From NCBI GenBank assembly GCA_022605405.1, contig JABYQQ010000022.1, positions 310,001 through 374,000 of the forward strand: 64,000 nucleotides of DNA, given 5' to 3'. Below the pieces are notes generated by a model that was not told where the DNA came from, ran no database searches, and saw only the letters and a program-made list of their open reading frames with translations. The position numbers were made by a program, and so were the translations under genes. Below are positions 11,726 through 21,021 of this stretch, in pieces. The first letter of the stretch is position 1. Each line of letters starts with the position of its first letter. Source of the stretch: Earliella scabrosa (taxonomy: Eukaryota; Basidiomycota; Agaricomycetes; Polyporales; Polyporaceae).

Positions 11726-13572
11726 ATGTGGCTTCTTCACACTCGCACTCTGAAGTTACACTACTTCGTGTCTCCTGAAGCCGCGGACGAAGGCTACGCA
11801 ATTCTCTCGCACGTCTGGGATGCAGAGGAGCAGACGTTTCAGGACCTCCGAGATATCCACGCGCGGTGTACTACGACAGGCGAGGATCCTCATCTCCTCG
11901 TGTCGCCGAAGATCAAGCAGTGCTGCCAGGTTGCGTCCCGCCACGGATATAGATGGGCGTGGATCGACACCTGTTGCATCGATAAGACAAGCAGCGCAGA
12001 ACTTTCGGAGGCCATCAACTCGATGTTTCAGTACTACACCCTTGCGTTGGTCTGCTATGCATACCTTCGCGATGTCCCGACCAAAGGAGCCTTCGCGATC
12101 GAGACTCGGCCCGTTGGATGGAATAACAATCCAGAGAGGACGGTGTTCGCGTGGAGTAAATGGCACACCCGTGGTTGGACACTCCAAGAGCTGCTTGCGC
12201 CCCAGATTCTTCTCTTCTTGTCCGACTCCTGGGAGTTCCTTGGCTCAAGGGCAGACCTCGCGGACAAGCTTGAAGAGATTACGCAAATCCCAGCTTCCAT
12301 CCTTCGACTCGAGAAGAGCCCCTCCGAGATGAGCATCGCGCAGCGCATGTCATGGGCTGCGAGCCGGCAGACCACGCGGGTGGAGGACGAGGCGTACAGC
12401 CTTCTCGGAATCTTCGACGTCAACATGCCGACACTCTATGGCGAGGGTCGGAAGGCGTTCCAGCGCCTCCAGGAGGAAATCATGAAACAGAGTTCTGACA
12501 CGACGCTCTTCGCGTGGGGTAACAGTACCTTGCTGGACGCACTTGCATGGTACACGCAGGATGCCCAGCCACTACTGTTCGCGACAAAACCTTCGGATTT
12601 CGCGAAATGTTCCCAAATCACATACTTGCCTCGAGAAACAGATACGCGGAGGGAGGGCATTTTTAGAGTAAGCTTGGGGCAGACTTGGTCTACGTGACTG
12701 TTGACCTCACGTCTCATTGGCAGCAATTCGCGGCTTGGATACGTGATGATACTGAAAGCCATATCACGTTTTCTCTCACTCCGCACGGCGTTCTAGCCCG
12801 GATTCCTCTTGTCATACTCGACGAGCACGTCTACGCGGACCTGTCTTGGCTATCCGGCCGAAACCGACTCTTGCTTGTCCTCAGATATCGTTCTGACCAA
12901 ACAGCAACCACCACTCCTGTATTCAATATCGGGGCCCGCGACCGTGGGACAGGGACGTACATCCGCTTCGTACAGCTCGACCCTTCAAGTTCCATGAACC
13001 GACATTTGACTCGACCGCTGTGGAGAGACATTTACCTTGCGCATCACTCGCACTCACTTCCAGCTCGCGGACCAAAGTTCTTCATCCCCATCAATCACAC
13101 CTTTAATCCTGCCATCCGCATCCCTGAGCACGTCGTCACCAATTTTTTCAAGGCGCAACGCGCAAGCGAGGTTTCAGTCACTAATGTGCAACTCCCGTGG
13201 ATGGGTATCCCGCCGGTCAAAATCACCTTTCGGTGCGCACTCCACGTCGGCTATTGGTTCGCGATGCAGTTCGGGCGGTGCGGTCGGACAGTGGTGGATG
13301 GCAGTGGAGAGAACGCTTCCACGCTTGGTCCTCTGTGGGCGAATATCCAGGTCAGCGAAGAGGAGGCTACATGCGGAGACCATTCCCACGCCTGCCCTGC
13401 GGACCATATCCTCGCTTGGCCCAACTTGGAGGCACAGTTCACGCTCCCGGTCGGCACGACAAGCTACTATGTGACTCGGACGGCGTGGCCTCTCAAGCTG
13501 AGGTTCATCCGCGACCCGGACACCGAACCGAATGAATGTCTTACGTTAGCGGAAATCTCGACCCTCGTATAG
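11726..13572 (+). CDS. HET-domain protein (vegetative-incompatibility type), paralogue 1
   Basis: About 596 residues from two exons, 11726..12667 and 12724..13572. The HET domain occupies roughly residues 24-160: YAILSHVWD, then GYRWAWIDTCCIDK with SSAELSEAINSM, and WHTRGWTLQELLAP. It is followed by the family block MSWAASRQTTRVEDEAYSLLG and MPTLYGEGRKAFQRLQEEI. HET domains in ascomycetes trigger cell death after fusion of unlike hyphae; basidiomycete copies are numerous and mostly untested. There is no NACHT, WD40 or ankyrin part. Instead, a roughly 270-residue C-terminal region shared with the paralogues at 14281 and 58436 follows, with motifs WRDIYL, NHTFNPAIRIPEHV, MQFGRCG, GPLWANI and DHILAWP. 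The start at 11726 matches the MWLL or MRLL opening of all four copies; an in-frame ATG lies 72 nt upstream. Confidence 0.92.
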
Positions 13573-14280
13573 ATCCTTGTGTGCGTCCTCCGACTCTATA
13601 TCTTCTCTGATCAGAATGCATGGTTCTGACCTAGGACGACAGGACTTTCTTTTATACTGAGAAGATATCGCTGTATATCTGGATACGTTGAAGGAACAGG
13701 AAGATTGGACGACGCTAGAATCTGAGAGGGTTGCTGCCAGTGGAAGTATGTGATCCTCGACAGGTACTGTCTATCTGCCTTCCTAGTAGTGCATAGCGTC
13801 GCCAATTGCAGCTGTTGTTTGAAATCCGGAGGAACGCTTCGCTTTGCATTGTTCTGACATATGACAGACATCGGCAACGGTGCATACCTGTGCATGTGGT
13901 ATCGCATACGTACTACACGCATCGGCATTGAGTCCTCTGAGCACACAGCCTCTCAGGCTGGCGCCCTGACGTGGCTACCCCATCTTACCATCAACTCACA
14001 ACGTTCTTTCCCTCTTGTGATTCGGTCGGGTGAAGCACAGGACTTCTCATTGAACGGCCTACGTCTGGACGTCCTCTGATTCAACTCATCTTTGGGGTGA
14101 GTGAAGTTCTCTCTTCAACTCTACCGTTTGCCGTACTGAACGTTGTGTTTCCAGGACCAGGCTGCTACTCCTGAACCCCAAAGGAATCGAAGGTCAAAAA
14201 GTCATCAGTGAAATACCAACTCTACGTGATCACTTCATCGAATAGATGCCGATACTGTTTCCAGGGTAATAGCCTGTTCG
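13573..14280. other. Spacer between the two tandem HET genes
   Basis: Holds the end of HET 1 and the promoter of HET 2. A GTGAGT...TTCCAG pair at about 14097-14155 could be a 5'-leader intron. No coding frame recognised. Confidence 0.4.
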
Positions 14281-16455
14281 ATGTGGCTTCTCGACGCACA
14301 GACGCTCAAACCATGCTACTTCGTTTCTCCCGAGGTGGTTCGGGAAGGTTTCGTGACTCTCTCCCACGTATGGGACGAGAAAGAGGACTCCTTTCAAGAT
14401 CTCCAGAATATCCATGCTCGATGCGCGCAATCAGGCGAGCGTCCCCACGACTTCGTTTCCTTGAAGATCAGGATGTGCTGCCAAGTCGCGGCACGCCACG
14501 GATACAAATGGGTATGGATCGACACTTGCTGCATCGACAAAATGAGCAGTGCCGAACTCTCAGAGGCCATCAACTCGATGTTCCGCTACTACGCGCTTTC
14601 TCTCGCGTGCTTCGCCTACCTCAAGGACGTACCCACGGCACAGGACGCGTTTGTGGTGCACTATAACGCGACACACAACCGTACGATGTCGGACTTCGCG
14701 GCGAGTCAATGGCACCGCCGGGGCTGGACGTTACAGGAACTCATAGCCCCTCAAACTGTCATATTCCTCTCGAAAGAGTGGGTATATCTAGGATCAAAGT
14801 CCAGTCTCGCCTCCACGCTCGAAGATATCACCACTATCCCCGCAGCTGTTCTCCGACTCGAGCAGCAGCTGACCGACACCACCATTGCGCAACGTACTGT
14901 ACCATTTCGATCTATTCGACCAGGCCTGTGACGCGTGACACGGCCAAATGGATGGCCCAATTCGACCAACCGGCCGGTGACCTGTGACACGGCCGTCGAA
15001 TTCGGCCAGCTGAGGGCGCGCGACAGCGCGCCGCCACCAGGGCCGATAGGCGCCCGGAGGGCGCATTCCGACCATCCCTCCTGTGACCGGTGACACGGGG
15101 GCAAAATTCGACCAAATTCACGGCCTGTGACGCGTGACTGGTCGAATAGATCGAAATGGTACAGTATGTCTTGGGCCGCCGGCAGAGTGACGACGAGAGT
15201 GGAGGACGAGGCGTACTGCCTGCTTGGGATTTTCCAGGTGCACATGCCCACGCTCTATGGCGAGGGTCGCAAGGCCTTCCAGCGACTACAAGAGGAGATC
15301 TTGAAGAACTCTCCAGACACCACCCTATTTGCGTGGGGAGGCCGAGAGGACGTGCACTGCATGTTGTACGACGATTACAACACCACATCACCCTCTCTCC
15401 CTTTCTTTGCAACGTCTCCAAGCCAATTCGAACCCATGTTCCCGAGGAAACCTATCAGTCTGAGATATGCGTTACGCCGCTCCACTGGTCGAGGAGAGCA
15501 GGAGGACAAGTGTATCATCGAGGTGAGATCGCGTCGCAGAGTTTCCGATGTGCAATTCCTCACCTCCGCACCCCAGAAAGAGGGCAGCGGCCCTATGAGC
15601 TTCATCGTCACACCATATGGCGTCCGAGCGCACATCCCCGTGATCGAGATTGGTGGATGTGCTTTCGGGGACTTCTCGTGGGTCCTAGACGATATCTCTC
15701 TATGGCTCATTCTCGGCAAGAAGATGCCTCCTGACAGCTCGCAAGGTATCACTGTCCCTGTGTACAGGGTTGGTGATGAGTCAAGGGGTCGTCAGGTGCG
15801 GTTGGCCGAGGTCGACAACCGAATCCTTTCATCATTGAAACCAGAGCTGAGGCGAGCGGTCTGGAGAGATGTGTACCTGTTATCGCCTCCACAGTCATCT
15901 TCGCTCAAGCCCTCTCCATACATCCCGTTGAACCACAGCTTCATCAACCTCATCCGCGTCCCGGAGCATATAGTGAACGAGCCTCAGTTTGAACATCAGC
16001 CGTCGGTCGCAAATGCCGGGACACCATGGACTGGTCATCCGCCGATGGAGATCACATTCTCTCCCTCACCGGGGCTCTGGTTGATTCTTCAAATTGGGAG
16101 ATGTGTTTCCGCTGGTGCGGACCGCAGCGACAGCGCACCATCCGATGACCCGGAGTCGCCGTCCTCGGACACTCACGCCAGTCCCCTTTGGGCGAACATC
16201 GTGCGCTGCGACCCGTACAACCAGGGGCTGCTCGACGAAGAGACGGACGAGTTCGTCCACGAGTGCTCTGTTCACCATATACTCTCCTGGCCTGCCTTGA
16301 CCCGATCTTTCGAGGTCGATGTGGTCGAGACGCCGTTCGAGATCTATCCCATTCGAACAACGTCTTGCCTTCTGGGCTTCACGCAAACCCTGGAACCTGT
16401 CGGCAGTCTCACGTTGGCCAAACTGGAATTGACCAGTACGCTTAGATTCATGTAG
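14281..16455 (+). pseudogene. HET-domain gene, paralogue 2, interrupted by a TIR element
   Basis: This copy has the same layout and direction as the HET gene just upstream, suggesting a tandem duplicate. The N-terminal part is intact: MWLLDAQTLKPCYF, FVTLSHVWDEKEDSFQDL, GYKWVWIDTCCIDKMSSAEL and WHRRGWTLQELIAP. After TIAQR (about residue 205) the frame runs into an inserted element and meets a TGA at 14929-14931. Beyond the element the protein resumes exactly where expected with MSWAAGRVTTRVEDEAYCLLG and continues through the shared C-terminal region (YGVRAHIPVIEI, WRDVYL, NHSFINLIRVPEHIV, PLWANI, HHILSWP) to a stop at 16453. A likely 54-nt intron lies at 15523..15576. Element plus duplicated TA is 270 nt, so the outer frame is kept, but stops lie inside. 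Apart from the insertion there is no visible decay, pointing to a recent event. Confidence 0.88.
14897..15164. mobile_element. 268-bp non-autonomous TIR transposon (MITE) with TA target duplication
   Basis: The element begins CTGTACCATTTCG and ends with the exact reverse complement. The inverted repeats at 14897..14923 and 15138..15164 are 27 bp and identical. It is flanked on both sides by TA (14895-14896 and 15165-15166); deleting the element and one TA restores the reading frame of the HET gene. TA duplication points to the Tc1/mariner/pogo superfamily. Just inside each end is a 17-bp direct repeat, GGCCTGTGACGCGTGAC (14923-14939 and 15122-15138), and related GTGAC-rich units recur in the interior. 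There is no coding capacity, so mobilisation would need a transposase from elsewhere. The perfect termini suggest recent insertion. Confidence 0.92.
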
Positions 16456-16579
16456 TGACAAGGACAGCGGGCTCGTCCAGTTGTCGCCAAAGGCGTGGCG
16501 CGCTGAACGAGCTCGGTAGATTCTGGACTGTCTGCCAGGGAACATGATTACTGTAGAGAACGATGCACGATACATACGT

Positions 16580-19425
16580 TCAAATGTCGTCGTCACCCTC
16601 CCCATCGCCCTCTCCAAGCTCCAGCTTTCTTTTCCGCCCAGGCATCTCTGCGCCCCCGCCATAGCCAGTGCCGACTTTCGCCCGCAGCTTCTCGACATCA
16701 GTCTCGCCTTCCTCCGCCCAGTCGAGGACAAGATGGCGGCCGAGCAAGTGAGTATGCTTGAGCGTCGCATACGCGCGTTCGGCCTCGTGCCGCGTGGTGA
16801 ACTCGAGGAACGCAAACCCGCGCGTGCGATGATCGAACTTGCGGGGCAGCCGCACGGACTTGAGCTGTGCATGCGCACTGCACCCACAGACGAAGAGACA
16901 TCAGACATCAGTCAGCACAGGAGCCAAACCTTCGGTAAACAGCGAGAGGAAGACGAACCCAAAGAGCTCGCGGATGTCCTTCTTCGTCGCCTCGAAAGGC
17001 ACATTCTTCACGATCATCTTCGTCGTCCGCGCCTTGACCTTCTCCTTGTCCGCCGCGCCCTCCCCCTCGTCCGCGCCGCGCCCGGCCCACTTCACGACGA
17101 GCTTGTGGCCGTCGAGCACCATCCCTTCCATGCTCTTGAGCCCGCGGCGCGCGCCATCCTGTGTACGGAAGCCGACGAAACCGTAGCCCATGCTGAGCTT
17201 CGCGCCAGGTCGTGCGGGGTCCGGCTTCGTCTGGATGCGCGCGAACGCAAAGTCGGGCAGATGGCGGACGACCTGTGTCAGCTTTTCGGCCGTGGTGCTG
17301 AACGACAGGTTCTTCACGAAGAGCGTCGTGCCCGCGCTGAGTGGTGGCTCGTCCGACCCAGGCACGCCATCGTCGACGACGATCGGTGCTGCACCAGTCG
17401 CAGTGACGGGTTCGGTGGGGCCGGCCACAGTATCGGTGACAGGCTCGTCGGAGATGAACATGCCCTCGGGACCCTTCTCGAGGTAGATGATCGAGTTGCC
17501 CAGACGGCGGTACGCGACTGCACGGAATGCCTTGCGGCCCTCGTCGGGGTGAACGAACTCGACGACGGCAAGCGTTCCCGCGGGTGGTACAAGGACGCGA
17601 CGGAGCTCGCCATGGGCTTCGAACAAGGCGCGAATGTCCGCAGCAGACGTCCCGTACGGAATGTTCTTGACGAGGATGATGCGGTCAGAGCGTGGTGGCC
17701 GGCGGGAGCCTGTGGTATCGAGGGAGGTGAGATCAACGCCGTGCTGCTCGAGGAAGGTCTTCGTCTCCTGAATGACGTGGGTCTCCGCAAGGGCGAGCTT
17801 CACCGCGGCGTTGTCCGTCTCGGGATTCAGGATGTCCGATTTTGACACGTTCATACGATCTGCAATCGACGAGACGACGGCGTCGCTCTGTCGCAGGTCA
17901 AAGGTCATGAGCAAGGGAACGAAATATATTGACTGTCTACGTACATTCATATACAACATCGCCCAATTGAACTCCTTCCCCGCCGTCGTCTTACGTTTCG
18001 CTTCCCGATCCTGCTTTAATGACCTCTGCTTACCATCGCCCTCGCCCTCCGCCACCTTGCCCTTCCGGTCGACAGCTGGGAGGATATGGAGAAGACGGCC
18101 CTGGAACGACGTCTTGTCCAACGCCTCGTAAGCCGCCAGTGCTGACTCGGGCTTCGCGTAGGTGACATAGGCCAATCCTTTGGGTTGCTTCGTCATCGGA
18201 TCAAGCACGAGGTGAGCCTAGCAAGGATACAGTATCAGCTACTGCTCTCGTCCAACGAAAAGGTGCGAGTAAGAAGGGTGCGATTCAGATTAAAATTTCT
18301 ACTATCGGTTTTCCCTAAGGATCAGCATCCTCGCGAACGAGTCTGATGTCCCTATTCAAGTTTATCATCACATGCATCCCTCCCATGAATCGGTGTGTGC
18401 CATTGCGCGGAGCAGTGCATAACGCGCAAAGGATGGATATAGGAATGCGTTTGACTCACCTGAGACACCTCGCCATGGGTTTGAAATAGCTCCAAGAGTT
18501 CGCTTTCAGTGCAAGTGAATGCTAAATTGCGAACGAACAACCGTGACGTTGCCAGGATCGTAGACTTCGTGGGATCTACGGGAATGGTATCGATCTCAAC
18601 CTGACAGTACACGTCAACATTGTTGTAACCATGGGACGAGACCGCTACTCACATTATCATGATCGTCATCCGACGATTCGTCGTCCGATTGTTCGAAGTC
18701 CTTCTCCGGGACCATGTCAGCATCCACCGTGGCCTTCGTATGCCTGCGGAGCCAGTCCAAGTCGGACACAGGCTCTGTGGCCTCCGGTGTTAGGCGGTCC
18801 GCACCCTCACGTTTCTCCTCTTGGTCGCCATGCTTCAACTTCTGAGATTTCTTCTTCGTGGACGGCTCGCCTGTGCGGTCGGTAGACGTGGAAGGGCCGG
18901 TGGTGGGCAGGGGATCATCGTCCTTCCATGATGGCCCCTTCTTGGTACGAGGTTGCATTACCTGGATGAACTCGTCCTCGAGTTGGCTCGTCGACCCCTT
19001 CTTGGACTTATCGGTGGAAGGCTTCGCCTTCTTACCAGAAGCGGACCTCGAAGCGTCCTCCACTTCTAAGGGCGATGGTCCAAGCCTGGGACGCTTGTTG
19101 GGGCGCGGAGTTGGAGCATCTTTCACACCCTACAACGAGGTGAGTAGGACGGACACGGAAGAGTACGTGTTCCACTCACATCAACGATGTCGACTGTGAT
19201 TCTTGACGAGTCGACGAAGGACCGGTTGAACCACTTCTTCGCACGCTCGGCCTCCTGAGAAGACTTGTAGCCAATGAAACCAAATCGTCGCGATGTCCCG
19301 TCAGGCTTGAGGACGAGCTTCACGTCGGTCAAAGTTCCTCCAGGACCGTCAGACGACTCGAAGTGCTTGCGTAGACGGTCCTGCGTCAGATACGCAGGTA
19401 GATTCTTGACTATGAGACGAGACAT
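16580..19425 (-). CDS. MRD1: Multiple RNA-binding domain protein MRD1 (RBM19 homologue)
   Basis: A nucleolar protein of the SSU processome that binds 35S pre-rRNA near the U3 site and is required for early cleavages to 18S rRNA. Six exons fit in phase: 19425..19180, 19129..18653, 18600..18460, 18217..17945, 17887..16959 and 16877..16580, giving about 787 residues. Five RRMs are visible: RRM1 at the N-terminus (SRLIVKNLPAYLTQDRLRKH, RFGFIGYKS), a basic/acidic linker, RRM2 (SRLFVRNLAFTCTESELLEL, KGLAYVTY), RRM3 (RIILVKNIPYGTSAADIRAL), RRM4 (TLFVKNLSFSTTAEKL, GYGFVGFRTQDGARR) and RRM5 (KMIVKNVPFEATKKDIRELF, RGFAFLEFTTRHEAERA). Order and spacing match fungal Mrd1. The stop is 124 bp from the convergent HET pseudogene stop. 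Confidence 0.95.
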
Positions 19426-19656
19426 CGCATTAGAGATGGAAACGGAGGGAGCAAGGTGAAGAAAACGGCGAGGGTGAGGGTGAGGTCTGAAAATTGGCAT
19501 TTTCGAGTTGGTGCGCCGACTGTCGGAGATAGGTCGGAGTTGCCTTACTTTCGGCGCCTATGCACGAGACTTCGACAAGATTTCAATTGGACGACTAGTG
19601 GACCTCTCAGGTTGCGACTCTCTGTATATCATCCCTTACTCCGTGCATCTCGCGAT
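19426..19656. promoter_or_regulatory. Divergent promoter between MRD1 and prefoldin subunit 3
   Basis: The two start codons face away from each other across only 231 bp, so both leaders and core promoters must lie here. No TATA box or named motif is obvious. A shared bidirectional promoter for a ribosome-biogenesis and a chaperone gene is inferred from position only. Confidence 0.55.
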
Positions 19657-20522
19657 ATGTCCCTCAAACTTACGGAAACGCAAGAACGCAACCCAAGGGG
19701 CATACCAAAAGCTCCGTTCATCGTCCGTGCCCCCGCCTTCCCCTCCCACACGGAGAGATCATGTTAACGCGGGATCATCTAGGCAGATGTCGCAGAATTC
19801 CTAGGAGCAGACCCAAATCCGGAGGCAGCTCTCAAGGAGTTCCAGGCAGCGCTAGCGTACGTATTATTCCGTGCTCGCAGGGGTCTCGAAAAGTCGTGAC
19901 CTCAACTTCAGGAAGTATCGCTACATGGACCAGAACTTGGCTCAACGACGGCGAGGATTGGAGGAGAAGATCCCGGACATCAAGAAGACGCTGTCTATGG
20001 TCGAGTTTCTGCAGGAACGGAGGGTATGTTAAGTCAGTCGTTCCGTCTCAGTGCTTGACCGTGGTTCGTGAATGCAGGAAGGCAAGAGCGCAACATCAGA
20101 AGACGATCTTGAGGACGATGACTTGGAGGATGACGACTCCTCTCAGAAACCAATCACCACCACCTTCGAGCTGAACGATACGTTGTATGCCGAGGCGGAG
20201 CTAGAAGACACGGACTCTGTGTACCTATGGCTCGGTGTACGTTTCCCTCCAGTGTCCGTCTTCCCCCTGCTGAACCGTCGTGCGGCCCGTGTAGGCAAAT
20301 GTCATGCTCGAATACAAGCTCCCCGCGGCCATCATGCTCCTCCGTTCAAAGTTAGAGTCAGCGCAGAAGAGCTTAGCGAGCGTGATCGAGGATCTCGAAT
20401 TTCTACGCGAACAGATCACCATCATGGAAGTCAACACTGCGCGCGTGTACAACTGGGACGTGAAGCGGAGGAGAGAGCTGAGGGAGAAGGAGGCTAAAGA
20501 AGGCGAGGCAAAAGCAGGCTAG
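19657..20522 (+). CDS. PAC10: Prefoldin subunit 3 (PAC10 / VBP1)
   Basis: An alpha-type subunit of the hexameric prefoldin co-chaperone, which delivers nascent actin and tubulin to the CCT chaperonin in the cytosol. Exons 19657..19722, 19783..19856, 19912..20023, 20078..20236 and 20295..20522 give about 212 residues. The opening ERNPRGIPKAPFI is the diagnostic N-terminus of the family. The first coiled-coil helix contains KYRYMDQNLAQRRRGLEEKIP, the beta-hairpin centre reads [34 protein letters not shown] in overlapping family motifs, and the second helix runs through EDLEFLREQITIMEVNTARVYNWDVK to a charged tail. The first donor is a less common GTCCGT. An acidic stretch (EDDLEDDDLEDDD) lies between helix and hairpin. 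Confidence 0.94.
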
Positions 20523-21021
20523 ACGGAGCTTGGAATTCGTGAGTATTGTTGTATCGAGGTGTAATGCTACATCTGCTCGTCGAACTGTATCATATGTGCT
20601 TCGGTTCTCTGTCGTTGATGCCCTGTGTCATTCGTTCGAAACGTCTTCTCTCCCCGCCGTCTACCGCGAAACATTTCTGCCCTCGCCAACCATACCGGGG
20701 TAAATTGGCTCTACTAGTACGTAGACCGTCGTGCAACCCACTCGTTTCTCTACTAGGTGCTGCCGACCTCTGGAGTCTCAGACTCTCTCGTCGACGGGCT
20801 CCTTCTCATATCTTCTCTTTCCGTTTTTTGCGGAGGTACTTAGGCGTCGGAAGTGACGCGGGACCGAAATGACTCGGTCATGTGATACGTGACGCGCCGA
20901 TTTACAGTCGCGACGCCGGCGCTTGCTCCTTTGTTCCCGACCATCACCATCTCCTTTCGTCGGACTCGTCTTTCCCCTAGACAGCAACATCGACCCCGCT
21001 CGCACCTCGTGGACGGAGACG
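20523..21021. other. Intergenic gap before the SNF2/RING gene
   Basis: Prefoldin 3' end and promoter of the large helicase gene. No separate feature seen. Confidence 0.45.

Noticed and set aside
16544..17845. 433-codon plus-strand ORF
   Set aside because: Antisense shadow of MRD1 exons 5 and 6, whose RRM motifs are on the minus strand.
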